A stretch of 34,204 nucleotides of DNA. Origin: Oscillospiraceae bacterium. GTDB taxonomy: Bacteria > Bacillota > Clostridia > Oscillospirales > Oscillospiraceae. Location of the stretch: contig JAISKH010000079.1 of assembly GCA_031261325.1 (NCBI GenBank), positions 1 through 34,204 on the forward strand, written 5' to 3'. Both the position numbers and the translations under genes were made by a program. The notes beneath the pieces were generated by a model. It saw only the letters and a program-made list of their open reading frames with translations. It searched no databases and had not been told where the DNA came from. Positions 1-7,758 of the stretch are shown here, in pieces. Within the stretch, counting starts at the first letter, position 1. The number at the start of each line of letters is the position of its first letter.

Positions 1-607
1 CAAGTCCACGTTCCTGCGTTGCCTGAACCTGCTTGAGTTGCCGACAAGCGGCAGCGGTATATTTGAGGGCATTGAAATCACGCGCGCGGGACGCGGCTTA
101 AACAAGGTGCGCGAGAAAATGGGCATGGTGTTCCAGAACTTCAACCTGTTCCCGCACCTGACAGTACGCCGCAACATCACGCTCGCGCCGATTGAGCTTA
201 AGCTGCTGACACGACAACAGGCGGATGCGCGCGCGGAAGAGCTGCTCGCGCGAATCGGGCTTGCGGACAAGGCGGAAGCGTATCCCAACATGCTGTCGGG
301 CGGGCAAAAGCAACGCATTGCAATCCTCCGCGCGCTTGCGATGAACCCCGACGTTATGCTGTTCGACGAACCGACAAGCGCGCTTGACCCCGAGATGGTG
401 GGCGAGGTGCTGTCGCTAATGCGCGAGCTGGCGCGGGACGGTATGACGATGGTCGTCGTCACGCACGAAATGGGCTTCGCGCGTGAGGTTGCGAACAAGG
501 TGCTGTTCATGGCGGATGGGCAAATTCTTGAGGAATCGCCGCCGTCGGAGTTCTTCGGCAACCCGAAAAACCCGCGTTTGCGCGAGTTCCTGTCAAAGGT
601 GCTGTAG
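1..607 (+). CDS. Polar amino acid ABC transporter ATP-binding protein (5'-truncated)
   Basis: The gene enters the window already open. Reading from base 2 gives K-S-T-F-L-R, the end of a Walker A motif, so the first ~35-45 residues lie outside. Seen in order: a Q-loop ([13 protein letters not shown]), the ABC signature LSGGQKQR, Walker B with D-loop ([12 protein letters not shown]) and an H-loop (VVTHEMGFA). The FPHLTV Q-loop and the short C-terminus are typical of GlnQ/ArtM-type ATPases that power uptake of glutamine, arginine, cystine or similar amino acids together with a permease and a solute-binding protein. Those partners are not in the window and presumably lie upstream. The substrate cannot be read from the ATPase. 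The usual R-V-A-I-A-R-A-L after the signature reads R-I-A-I-L-R-A-L, a mild variation. Family assignment is firm; no gene symbol is justified. Confidence 0.9.
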   Translation, partial: KSTFLRCLNLLELPTSGSGIFEGIEITRAGRGLNKVREKMGMVFQNFNLFPHLTVRRNITLAPIELKLLTRQQADARAEELLARIGLADKAEAYPNMLSGGQKQRIAILRALAMNPDVMLFDEPTSALDPEMVGEVLSLMRELARDGMTMVVVTHEMGFAREVANKVLFMADGQILEESPPSEFFGNPKNPRLREFLSKVL

Positions 608-643
608 CCGCGCAATTTCGCCCTGCCGTGAAAGGAATATACA

Positions 644-1393
644 TTGAAAAAGCTCTTCCCCGCGCTCCTTGCGTTAACCGCAGTTGCGCTAATCGTTATC
701 GGTATAGGGGTGCTCACTATCGGCGTGAAGCGCGGCATACCCGTAGTACTCGCGGGAATTGCGTTGCTGCTGTGGGCACTATTCACGCCGCTGCTGCGCC
801 GCAAGCTTCCGCGACTGTTCAAGGTCGCCGCCGCGACTTACATAACGCTGTGCGCCGTGGTATTCGTCGTCGCCGTCATTGCGAGCGTGCAAATTCTGAC
901 GGCGTATTCCGACGACAAGGACATTCCGCGTGACGCGGTTGTCATAGTCCTCGGCTGCGGGCTGAACCCGAACGACAACACAACGCCGAGCCTAATGCTC
1001 GCCCGCCGACTGGACGCGGCAATCGCGTACCTGAATGAAACGCCCGACGCGATTTGCATCGTGTCAGGCGGGCAGGGCGCGAACGAGCTAATCAGCGAAG
1101 CGCAGTCGATGTTCGACTACATGACCGCTCGCGGAATCGCGTCCGAGCGCGTCATTAAAGAGGACAAGTCCACAACAACGTCCGAAAACCTCGCGTTCTC
1201 GCGCGACCTCATGCCGCATGTTACGGATAACGCGGTAATCGTAACCGACGGGTTCCACGAGTATCGCGCGCACCACATCGCGAAGTCGCTCGGGCTTACG
1301 CCGTACACAATTTCGTCGCGCGCGCCGTTCGGACTTGTCGCGTTCTTCTGGCTGCGTGAGATTCCGGGCGTAATCCTGCAAACGTGGTTTTAG
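644..1393 (+). CDS. YdcF/SanA-like DUF218 membrane protein
   Basis: A 249-aa protein starting with TTG, chosen because GAAAGGA lies about 8 nt upstream and the first residues (MKKLFPALLALTAV) form a membrane segment. About three hydrophobic segments occupy residues 1-90. The C-terminal two thirds carry the DUF218 pattern: VVIVLGCG near residue 100, an LARRLDAAIAYL helix, IVSGGQG, a helix rich in E/D and S (STTTSENL) and VIVTDGFHEYRA, where the family usually has VTSDFHMYRA. DUF218 proteins are inner-membrane or surface proteins linked in some bacteria to envelope integrity, vancomycin sensitivity or S-adenosylmethionine binding; the biochemical role is unsettled. The gene is 36 nt downstream of the ABC ATPase and convergent with the next gene, with only 14 nt between the stop codons. 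I am confident of the family, not of the function. Confidence 0.8.
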   Translation: MKKLFPALLALTAVALIVIGIGVLTIGVKRGIPVVLAGIALLLWALFTPLLRRKLPRLFKVAAATYITLCAVVFVVAVIASVQILTAYSDDKDIPRDAVVIVLGCGLNPNDNTTPSLMLARRLDAAIAYLNETPDAICIVSGGQGANELISEAQSMFDYMTARGIASERVIKEDKSTTTSENLAFSRDLMPHVTDNAVIVTDGFHEYRAHHIAKSLGLTPYTISSRAPFGLVAFFWLREIPGVILQTWF

Positions 1394-1407
1394 CGCGTTC
1401 GCGCGGC

Positions 1408-1887
1408 TCACTTCTTCGCGGGATATTTCAGCCCAACCATGAACCCGTCGAGCGCGTTGGACTGCACGTCGCCGGCGATTACCGCGTTGTTGTAGACGAT
1501 TAAATCCACCACCGCGCTCACGCCCGCGTCGGGATAATTCGTCACGCGATATGTATAGCGCACAGCCTCAATCCCGCCGTATTGCGACAGGTCGAACCCC
1601 TGCTCCAGTTGAAGCTTGTTGTACTGCTCGTACACGCTGGAAAACTCGCGCGGTATCACGACCGTCTGCTCCTCAATCGGCTCCGCCTCAACCTCCCAAC
1701 CCTGCGCGTTCAGGTACTTTATGCGCGACTCGTTGTCCTTAACCGTCGCGGAAAGCGAAGTCTGCGTTTCTTGCTTATCGGCATGTGCCCGCCCTGCGAC
1801 GAGTATCGCGCTGAGCAGAATTATAGCCAAGACCAGTACGGCGATGACAGCCCTCTTTTTGTTAAACTTAGCGGAAAATACAATCAT
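1408..1887 (-). CDS. Membrane-anchored DUF4830-like protein
   Basis: A 159-aa protein. I chose the ATG at 1887 rather than the in-frame TTG 18 nt upstream because GAGGTGAG sits about 6 nt before the ATG. A short basic stretch (KFNKKR) precedes one hydrophobic helix (AVIAVLVLAIILLSAIL), so this is a signal anchor or signal peptide with the rest outside the membrane. The extracellular part has the pattern I associate with DUF4830: RIKYLNAQGWEVE, then an acidic stretch with IPREF, VYEQYNKLQ, GFDLSQYGG, RYTYRVTNYPD and a C-terminal GDVQSNALDGFMVGL. The domain is common in clostridia and has no known function. The gene is divergent from the pseudouridine synthase and convergent with the YdcF-like gene. 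The domain name is from memory and should be confirmed by profile search. Confidence 0.7.
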   Translation of the reverse strand: MIVFSAKFNKKRAVIAVLVLAIILLSAILVAGRAHADKQETQTSLSATVKDNESRIKYLNAQGWEVEAEPIEEQTVVIPREFSSVYEQYNKLQLEQGFDLSQYGGIEAVRYTYRVTNYPDAGVSAVVDLIVYNNAVIAGDVQSNALDGFMVGLKYPAKK

Positions 1888-1985
1888 GCGTCTCACCTCA
1901 ATCAAGATTTGTACAGCTTATTCGCCGTTGTCCCGCGTTATTACTTCAACGCGCAGGCGATATATAGCGTAGGAGCTGAATATTC

Positions 1986-2696
1986 ATGCCAATGTCGCGC
2001 CTTGATAAAATTATATCAGACTCCGGAGTCGCGACGCGCCGCGACGCGGAGCTGCTCATTCGCGCACGCCGCGTAACCGTGGACGGCGTTACGGCGACCT
2101 CCGGTGCGCAAAAGCTCGACCTCGAGCGAGCAACCGTCGCCGTTGACGGCGCGGAGCTGCCGCGCACGAGGTTCTGCTATATAATGATGAACAAGCCGCT
2201 CGGCTATGTCTCCGCGACGGAGGACCGCATGGAAAAGCCCGTGACAGACCTGCTGACGGGGCGATACGCGAACCTGAACCTATTCCCCGCGGGCAGACTT
2301 GACAAAGACGCGGAGGGGTTGCTGCTGCTCACGAACGACGGAGACTTCGCCCACCGCGTCATCACGCCGAATAAGCACGTCCGCAAACGCTATGTCATCA
2401 GCTTTGACGGCACGTTGACAGAGCGTGACGCGGCGGCGTTCGAGCAGGGGATTACTCTCGCGGACGGCACGAAATGCCGCTCGGCGCGTTTGGAAATCGT
2501 CGGGCAAGGTCATGCAGTTGTCGAATTGCACGAGGGAAAATATCACCAGGTCAAGCGCATGGTCGCGTCTCGCGGCGCGAGCGTCACGGCGCTGAAGCGC
2601 GTCGCCGTCGGCGGACTGGAGCTTGACGAAGCGTTGCGGGCGGGCGAGTTTCGCGAGCTTACGGCGGAGGAATTGGGGCGCGTATTTGTCACATAA
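1986..2696 (+). CDS. rsuA: RsuA-type rRNA pseudouridine synthase
   Basis: A 236-aa enzyme that isomerises a uridine in ribosomal RNA to pseudouridine. Residues ~3-55 form an S4 RNA-binding domain (SRLDKIISDSGVATRRDAE, then VTVDG). The catalytic domain follows: MMNKPLGYVSA, then GRLDKDAEGLLLLTNDG, whose Asp in RLD is the family's catalytic aspartate, then HVRKRYVI and EGKYHQVKRM. EGKYHQVKRM is the form typical of RsuA, which modifies 16S U516; RluB/RluF enzymes usually read EGRNRQVRRM. The usual Thr/Ser of RLDxxTxGLLLLT is Ala here. The ATG at 1986 follows AGGAG with 10 nt spacing. The gene is divergent from the DUF4830 gene and ends just before a 159-nt AT-rich promoter region. Family is firm; the exact target base is inferred. 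Confidence 0.88.
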   Translation: MPMSRLDKIISDSGVATRRDAELLIRARRVTVDGVTATSGAQKLDLERATVAVDGAELPRTRFCYIMMNKPLGYVSATEDRMEKPVTDLLTGRYANLNLFPAGRLDKDAEGLLLLTNDGDFAHRVITPNKHVRKRYVISFDGTLTERDAAAFEQGITLADGTKCRSARLEIVGQGHAVVELHEGKYHQVKRMVASRGASVTALKRVAVGGLELDEALRAGEFRELTAEELGRVFVT

Positions 2697-2772
2697 AAAT
2701 GTTACATCGGTTACAATAATTTCACAATATACAAAAATAAACAACAAAAAACAGTTTTTTAATAATTACCTA

Positions 2773-2801
2773 TTGAAAAATCTTTAATTTTAGTGTATTA
2801 T
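2773..2801 (+). promoter_or_regulatory. Sigma-A-like promoter for the CdaR-like regulator
   Basis: TTGAAA at 2773-2778, exactly 17 nt of spacer, then TATTAT at 2796-2801, within a strongly AT-rich stretch (2697-2855) that contrasts with the GC-rich genes on both sides. The GTG start lies about 55 nt downstream. Two GTTAC motifs (2701-2705 and 2710-2714) lie further upstream. No factor-independent terminator for the preceding gene was seen in this gap. Confidence 0.72.
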
Positions 2802-2820
2802 GTATATTGATATCGTCAAT

Positions 2821-2840
2821 ATCGCCAAAAAAGTGGCGAT
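2821..2840 (+). promoter_or_regulatory. Leader hairpin before the CdaR-like gene
   Basis: A perfect 7-bp inverted repeat, ATCGCCA (2821-2827) and TGGCGAT (2834-2840), encloses a 6-nt A-rich loop. It lies between the predicted transcription start and the GGGGG Shine-Dalgarno (2844-2848), only 3 nt upstream of it. No T-run follows, so it is not a terminator. It could be an operator or a stem that limits ribosome access. The function is inference. Confidence 0.45.
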
Positions 2841-2855
2841 GAAGGGGGCAAAGGC

Positions 2856-3953
2856 GTGTCAGGTAGAATTTATCAAGGTATGGTCGTCCAAATGAGAGAG
2901 GCGACAAAACGCACGGTCGGCGTTATCGACACCGAGGGTATCGTCGTCGCGTGCACAGACTTAGCAAACATAGGCGCGGAGCTTGGCGTGATGCCGATTC
3001 CGTATGACGAAACTGTCGATAACGTCATAAAAGTGCGCGGCAAAACGCTAAAGCCAATCGGCGGTGAGGTCGATAAGTTCGACTGCGCCGTTTTTGCCGA
3101 GGGTGAGGACGACTACGCGCGAACGCTGTGCGTCATGGCGTCAATCGCGGTCGCGGAAGCGAAGCTGCATTTCGAGGAAAACAACGACAGGTCAACATTC
3201 ATAAAGAACATCATTTCAGACAATATCCTGCCGGGCGACATTTATGTCCACGCGAACGAGCTGCGGTTCGAGATGGAAACGCCCCGCGCCGTCCTGCTGA
3301 TTCGTCAGCTGGAAACGCCGGATTTGTCGGCAGTCTCGCTGTTGCGGGACATGTTCCCGGACAAGCAAAACGAGTTTGTCATACCCATCAACGTGTCGGA
3401 CATAGTACTCGTTACGGGTCTGCCCACGGAGGACGAGGAGAACGAGTATCTCGTCCAGCTCGCGAACGACATTGAGTTGCGCATCAACAACGAAATCGGC
3501 GTTAAGACGGTTATTGGCGTCGGCACTCCGGCGGAGAGCCTGCGTGAGCTTGCCAACAAGTACAAGGAAGCGCAGGTCGCAATCGAGGTCGGCAAGGTGT
3601 TTGACACGGAAAAGACAATCATCTACTACGAAAAGCTCGGCATCGGTCGTCTTATCTATCAACTTCCGACGACTCTGTGCAAGATGTTCCTGTCAGAAGT
3701 GTTTCGCCGCAACCCGATTGAGTCGCTTGACGCGGAGACGCTGTACACAATCAACAAGTTCTTTGAGAACAACCTTAACGTCTCGGAAACGTCGCGCAAG
3801 CTGTTTGTTCACCGCAACACACTTGTGTACCGTCTCGAGAAAATCAAGAAGATTACGGGGCTTGACCTGCGCGAGCTTGACCATACAATTGTGTTTAAGG
3901 TCGCTCTGATGGTCAAAAAGTATCTCAATTCGCAGGGGACCTACTTGGAATGA
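2856..3953 (+). CDS. CdaR/PucR-family transcriptional regulator
   Basis: A 365-aa DNA-binding regulator with a GTG start 7 nt after GGGGG. The N-terminus (VGVIDTEGIVVACTDLANIGAE) matches the sugar-diacid recognition pattern of CdaR, in which a GxIIAS stretch and an RIG-like motif are typical. A middle region (~140-280) resembles the GGDEF-like domain of this family. The C-terminus (~305-360) is the PucR-type helix-turn-helix: FFENNLNVSETSRKLFVHRN, then TLVYRLEKIKKITGLDLRE. Related proteins respond to small acids such as glycerate or glucarate. Here the gene is alone, with its own promoter and leader hairpin, and next to ftsE, so the effector and target cannot be inferred. From memory, similar regulators precede ftsE in other clostridia, which would suggest a cell-envelope role. 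Confidence 0.85.
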   Translation: MSGRIYQGMVVQMREATKRTVGVIDTEGIVVACTDLANIGAELGVMPIPYDETVDNVIKVRGKTLKPIGGEVDKFDCAVFAEGEDDYARTLCVMASIAVAEAKLHFEENNDRSTFIKNIISDNILPGDIYVHANELRFEMETPRAVLLIRQLETPDLSAVSLLRDMFPDKQNEFVIPINVSDIVLVTGLPTEDEENEYLVQLANDIELRINNEIGVKTVIGVGTPAESLRELANKYKEAQVAIEVGKVFDTEKTIIYYEKLGIGRLIYQLPTTLCKMFLSEVFRRNPIESLDAETLYTINKFFENNLNVSETSRKLFVHRNTLVYRLEKIKKITGLDLRELDHTIVFKVALMVKKYLNSQGTYLE

Positions 3954-3994
3954 AACGGGTAAGTTTGAAGCAAGAAGTGAAACGGTAAGAAAAT

Positions 3995-4037
3995 ATACCG
4001 TCTCAAGGCGTTGCGTAATGCGCGCGTGAGACGGTAT
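3995..4037. repeat. 11-bp perfect inverted repeat between cdaR-like gene and ftsE
   Basis: ATACCGTCTCA (3995-4005) and TGAGACGGTAT (4027-4037) are exact reverse complements separated by 21 nt; the interior can add a few GC pairs. No T-run follows, so it is a poor intrinsic terminator. It is the main feature of the 120-nt gap before ftsE and may be an operator, an RNA-processing stem or a leaky terminator. Confidence 0.55.
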
Positions 4038-4073
4038 GGCTATGACCGCAAGTTAGTCATCATGAGGTAAACT

Positions 4074-4763
4074 ATGGTTCGTTTAACAGACGTCAAAAAA
4101 GAATATGCCAACGGCGCAAAAGCGCTGAAATACGTGAGCTTCGAGCTTAACTCCGGCGAGTTCGCGTTCCTCGTCGGACCGTCAGGCTCGGGCAAATCCA
4201 CGATTATCAAGCTCTTGACAGGCGAGATTGCCCCGACGGAGGGCACCGTCTCCGTCAACGGCTACGACGTGGGAAGTCTCCCGTTGCGGCAAATGCCGTA
4301 TCTGCGCCGCACTATCGGCACAATATTTCAGGATTATCGCCTGATTCAGAAAAAAACAGTATATGAAAACGTCGCGCTCGCAATGCGTGCCGTCGGTGCG
4401 ACGAACAAGAGAATACGCGAGCGCACAAACTTCGTGCTCAACCTTGTCGGGTTGGATACGAAGTCTAAAGCCACGCCGCTTGAGCTGTCCGGCGGTGAGA
4501 TGCAGCGCGTCGCCATAGCCCGCGCGCTCGTTAACGACCCGCAGCTGATAATCGCGGACGAACCGACGGGCAACCTCGACCCTCCGCGCAGTCTCGAAAT
4601 TCTCATGCTGCTGAAAAAAATCAACGAGCTGGGCACGACCGTGCTCGTTGTGACACATGAAAAATCGCTTGTGGACAGGCTGTCGCAGCGCGTAATCGCG
4701 ATTGACGGCGGCAGAATAATCGGCGATGGAATGAATGGGTACTATAATTATGAAGAGGATTAA
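4074..4763 (+). CDS. ftsE: Cell division ATP-binding protein FtsE
   Basis: A 229-aa ABC ATPase. Walker A is GPSGSGKST, the Q-loop FQDYRLI, the signature LSGGEMQR, Walker B LIIADEPTGNLDP and the H-loop VVTHE. The opening (VRLTDVKKEYANGAKAL) and length are standard for FtsE, the cytoplasmic half of the FtsEX complex. FtsEX does not transport a solute; ATP cycling is thought to drive a conformational change that switches on a cell-wall hydrolase outside the membrane. That context is present: ftsX overlaps the end of this gene and an M23 hydrolase follows. The ATG has GAGG 6 nt upstream. LDPPRS replaces the more usual LDPxTS after the D-loop. Confidence 0.95.
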   Translation: MVRLTDVKKEYANGAKALKYVSFELNSGEFAFLVGPSGSGKSTIIKLLTGEIAPTEGTVSVNGYDVGSLPLRQMPYLRRTIGTIFQDYRLIQKKTVYENVALAMRAVGATNKRIRERTNFVLNLVGLDTKSKATPLELSGGEMQRVAIARALVNDPQLIIADEPTGNLDPPRSLEILMLLKKINELGTTVLVVTHEKSLVDRLSQRVIAIDGGRIIGDGMNGYYNYEED

Positions 4764-5637
4764 CACAGGCTATTACATTCGCGAGGGTGTAAGCAGCATT
4801 TTCACGCACAGCCTCATGTCGTTCGGCTCCGTCGTCATCATCACCGCGTGCCTTATCATCATGGGCTGCTTTTCCCTGCTTGCAATCAATGTCAACGCCA
4901 TAATTGAGGACTTCGAGGACGAGAATGTCATTCTCGCTTACATAGACGAAAACCGCTCCGAGGACGAGGCGCGTGCGCTGAAATCGCAAATTGAAGCTCT
5001 GCCAAACGTAACCACCGCCGTGTTCATGAGCCGCGCGGACGCTTGGAAAAGCTTCATCGGCAAGTATAAAGACCAGTCGCGCTTTGAAAATATCGACGAG
5101 TCCGTGTTCCGCCACCGCTTTTCTATCTACGTTGACGATGTTGGGCGCATGGGGCAGACACAAATCGACGTCACCGGAGTGCCCGGTGTTATAAAGGTTA
5201 ACGCAAACCTCACAATCGCCAACGGCTTTGTAACGGTTCGCAATATCGTCAGCGGCGTGTCAATCGTCATGATTGCCATACTGCTAATCGTCTCGCTGTT
5301 CATCATGTCGAACACAATTAAACTCGGCACGTTTGACCGCCGCGAAGAGATTGCCATCATGAAAATGGTGGGCGCGACGAACGGATTTATCCGCTGGCCG
5401 TTCGTGTTCGAGGGATTCATATTGGGCGTCGTCGGCTCGCTGATTGCGTTCATCGCCCAATGGGGCATTTACGCCGCCGTTACGGGTCGGCTCATGGGCA
5501 ACATCAGCGTCGGGTTCATCACAACGATACCGTTTTCGCATGTCGCGGTTCCGCTGTTCCTCGCGTTCGTCGCAATCGGCTTCGCCGTCGGCGTGGTCGG
5601 CAGCGGCGTGGCAATCCGCAAATACATGAAAGTCTAG
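4750..5637 (+). CDS. ftsX: Cell division ABC permease-like protein FtsX
   Basis: A 295-aa membrane partner of FtsE. I prefer the ATG at 4750 because MKRINTGYYIREGVSSIFTH matches FtsX N-termini; an in-frame ATG at 4735 has a slightly better upstream GATGGA and remains possible. Either way the gene overlaps ftsE. One transmembrane helix (residues ~21-45) is followed by an extracellular domain of about 110 residues, then three helices (~165-190, ~215-240 and ~265-290), the FtsX/MacB-type topology. The segment FDRREEIAIMKMVGATNGFIRWPF is the cytoplasmic coupling region typical of the family. The external loop is where FtsX contacts the periplasmic or wall hydrolase, most likely the M23 protein encoded next. 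Confidence 0.93.
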   Translation: MKRINTGYYIREGVSSIFTHSLMSFGSVVIITACLIIMGCFSLLAINVNAIIEDFEDENVILAYIDENRSEDEARALKSQIEALPNVTTAVFMSRADAWKSFIGKYKDQSRFENIDESVFRHRFSIYVDDVGRMGQTQIDVTGVPGVIKVNANLTIANGFVTVRNIVSGVSIVMIAILLIVSLFIMSNTIKLGTFDRREEIAIMKMVGATNGFIRWPFVFEGFILGVVGSLIAFIAQWGIYAAVTGRLMGNISVGFITTIPFSHVAVPLFLAFVAIGFAVGVVGSGVAIRKYMKV

Positions 5638-5700
5638 CGTAACAGGTTTTGCGAAACTTGTACGCTCAAACAACATTACAGTAACATGAAGGTGCATAAC

Positions 5701-6978
5701 ATGAAACGCAGAAAACGTACTGACCTCTTTCGCCGCGTCATTGCAATAATACTCGCGGCAATAATGGCTCTGTCGCTGATTTACACGGCGCTGTCAATAA
5801 TCGGCTCGCGCGCGAACGCGCACGCCGTGTCGCAGAGCCAGATTGACAAGCTGAAGGCGCAGGCAAGGGAATTGAGCGCGCAAAAGCAATCGGTGCAGTC
5901 CGAAATCAACTCGCTCAAGTACGACCAACTGTCGGCAACCGCGAAAAAGACGGTACTCGACAACCAAATCAGCCTTACCGAGCAGGAAATCGACAACATC
6001 ACCGAGCAGATTGAAGCGTTCGGCGTAATGATTGGCGAAAAAGAGCTTGAGGTCGCCGCCTGTAAGCACCGCGAGGACAGGCAATGGGAGCTGTACAAGT
6101 TCCACATGCGCGAAATGGAGGAGAACGGCACGATTAGCTACCTCGCCGTCGTGTTTGACGCGAGCAGCTTCTCCGACCTGCTCGCCAGAATCGACGCGGT
6201 GGGCGACATCATGCGCCGTGACGAGAATACATATAATCAGCTCACGCAGACGCGCCTTGAAACCGTCGCCGCCAAGGAATCGCTTGAGGCGACAAAAGCG
6301 GAGCAGGAAGCGGAACGCGGCGAGCTTGTCAGCAAGCAGGAAGAGCTTGTCGTTCAGCTTGAGGAATCGCTTGTTCTTATCGCGGAAATCGACGAGAGCT
6401 TGGAGGGCGTGACCGCGCTTTACGACCAGTTGAACGCCGACAGCGCGAAGCTTCAAAACGAGATTAACGCCAAAGTTGAGGAACTGAACCGTCAGGAAGC
6501 CGCGGCGGCTGCCGCAGCAGCCGCGAAAGGTACGACAAACAGCAGCGCGACCGTCGTCGGCACGGGCAGTCTGATGTGGCCGTCCAAGGCGTCGAACCTC
6601 GTCACGTCGCAGTTCGGCACGCGTAAGCACCCGATTTATAACGTCTACAAAACACATAACGGCATAGACATCGGCGCGTCCTACGGCACAAATATATACG
6701 CCGCAGATTCGGGCAAGGTCATAACCTCGCAGTATGACTCGTCTTACGGCAATTACGTCGTAATCAGTCACGGCAACGGCATGACGACGCTGTACGCGCA
6801 CATGTCCAGCCGCAAGGTATCCGTCGGCGCGGCGGTCACGAAAGGCGATGTAATCGGCTTGGTTGGCTCTACCGGCGCGTCCACGGGCGCGCACCTGCAC
6901 TTCGAGGTTTCGCTAAACGGCTCGCGGACAAACCCGCTGAATTACTTCAAGGACTATCGCTTGAAGCCGGGCGCGTAA
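5701..6978 (+). CDS. Coiled-coil M23 peptidoglycan hydrolase (EnvC/PcsB-like)
   Basis: A 425-aa secreted or anchored endopeptidase. The ATG at 5701 is preferred to the one at 5686 because AAGGTG sits 6 nt upstream. Residues ~8-40 form a basic start plus hydrophobic signal segment (VIAIILAAIMALSLIYTALS). Residues ~45-275 are a long Gln/Glu/Lys/Leu-rich coiled coil, ending in an Ala run near 275. The C-terminal M23 (LytM) domain keeps its catalytic residues: H319 and D323 in HNGIDIG, H398 and H400 in GAHLHFEV, plus YAHM. The coiled coil plus an active LytM domain directly after ftsEX is the expected arrangement for a hydrolase activated by FtsX, as with CwlO, PcsB or EnvC. Unlike EnvC, the zinc ligands are intact, so it should cut peptidoglycan itself. 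Confidence 0.9.
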   Translation: MKRRKRTDLFRRVIAIILAAIMALSLIYTALSIIGSRANAHAVSQSQIDKLKAQARELSAQKQSVQSEINSLKYDQLSATAKKTVLDNQISLTEQEIDNITEQIEAFGVMIGEKELEVAACKHREDRQWELYKFHMREMEENGTISYLAVVFDASSFSDLLARIDAVGDIMRRDENTYNQLTQTRLETVAAKESLEATKAEQEAERGELVSKQEELVVQLEESLVLIAEIDESLEGVTALYDQLNADSAKLQNEINAKVEELNRQEAAAAAAAAAKGTTNSSATVVGTGSLMWPSKASNLVTSQFGTRKHPIYNVYKTHNGIDIGASYGTNIYAADSGKVITSQYDSSYGNYVVISHGNGMTTLYAHMSSRKVSVGAAVTKGDVIGLVGSTGASTGAHLHFEVSLNGSRTNPLNYFKDYRLKPGA

Positions 6979-6987
6979 TCAACAGAC

Positions 6988-7022
6988 AAACACCTCCATA
7001 TAATCTGTGGAGGTGTTTTTTT
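6988..7022 (+). terminator. Hairpin with T-run that also holds the next gene's Shine-Dalgarno
   Basis: AAACACCTCCA (6988-6998) pairs perfectly with TGGAGGTGTTT (7008-7018) around a 9-nt loop, and a run of seven T follows from 7016 to 7022. It has the full form of an intrinsic terminator 9 nt after the hydrolase stop codon. The 3' arm contains GGAGGTG (7009-7015), an ideal Shine-Dalgarno 8 nt before the ATG at 7024. Confidence 0.85.
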
Positions 7023-7023
7023 C

Positions 7024-7758
7024 ATGCTTGCACTAATCGACTTCGCGCATGTCGCGCGTCCCGCCCTGCGCCGCAGACTGTTCCCAAAGCCGCCGCGCAT
7101 ACGTGAGGAGCGCGTGCTCGGCATGTCCGCGCTCCGCGCAACCGTGACGGCGTGGGACGCGGCAAGTTGCCAATCAGCCTGCGCGCGGCTCGCGCAAACG
7201 CTGAACAACGCCGCAGTCCGCACGGCGGTCTTTGCCGACGGCTTTGCGTATCGCGCGGCGTTCCCCGAGCTGCAAGACGCGCCGACGGACTTGCTCCACG
7301 ACGCGTTCTTGCCCGAAATTGCGGAGCGGCTGGCGACATACGGCGCGAGCTGCGCGCTGTTTGTCGACCGCGTGACGGATACCGCGGTGCGCACGCTGCA
7401 CGCGATGTGCCACGCTTACCGCTACGTCGCCGCCGAAATCCCGAACTCGGCAGAGCTAATCCGCGAGCTTGAGCGCGACTACGGCGTGTCCTTTGCGACA
7501 ATGCGAAGCCCCGACGTTGCTCTCGCGCTCGGCGGCGGGCAACGCGGAATAACCGCCAAGCGAATAGCCGCCGCCGCAACGCTTACGCAACGCAACCAAC
7601 TGCGCGCGCCGCGAATAGTGCGCGACTTAGACGTTGCTGTTACAAAGCCGAACTGTGTATTCCCAACGGGTTTCCAACCGAACCCAATCATAGCCGCCGC
7701 GCTTGACTGCTACGCGCTCAATAAGCGTGACCTGACTTTGCGGAACATTATTACTTGA
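7024..7758 (+). CDS. Unrecognised 244-aa protein
   Basis: I do not recognise this family. The protein has 244 residues, no signal peptide or clear membrane helix, and is rich in Ala, Arg and Leu. Visible features are FAHVARPALRRRLFPKPPRIREE near the start; alternating hydrophobic strands and helices from ~60 to 150 (AVRTAVFADGF, SCALFVDRVTD, YRYVAAEIP) suggesting an alpha/beta, possibly Rossmann-like, fold; LALGGGQRGI near 165; and a C-terminal NCVFPTGFQPNPIIAAALDC. The ATG at 7024 is supported by GGAGGTG 8 nt upstream, but that site lies inside the preceding terminator hairpin. Its stop codon overlaps the -35 box of the greA promoter. The reading frame is uninterrupted and coding-like. From memory, an S41 peptidase often follows the M23 gene in clostridia; this is not one. 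Confidence 0.65.
   Translation: MLALIDFAHVARPALRRRLFPKPPRIREERVLGMSALRATVTAWDAASCQSACARLAQTLNNAAVRTAVFADGFAYRAAFPELQDAPTDLLHDAFLPEIAERLATYGASCALFVDRVTDTAVRTLHAMCHAYRYVAAEIPNSAELIRELERDYGVSFATMRSPDVALALGGGQRGITAKRIAAAATLTQRNQLRAPRIVRDLDVAVTKPNCVFPTGFQPNPIIAAALDCYALNKRDLTLRNIIT

Noticed and set aside
1391..1410. A small GCGC hairpin between the two convergent stops
   Set aside because: The stem is only about 4 bp and there is no T-run, so it is indistinguishable from background GCGC richness.
5794..6900. A 368-codon minus-strand frame over the M23 hydrolase
   Set aside because: The composition is Arg/Val/Leu-rich without motifs, and the plus strand encodes an intact hydrolase with all catalytic residues.
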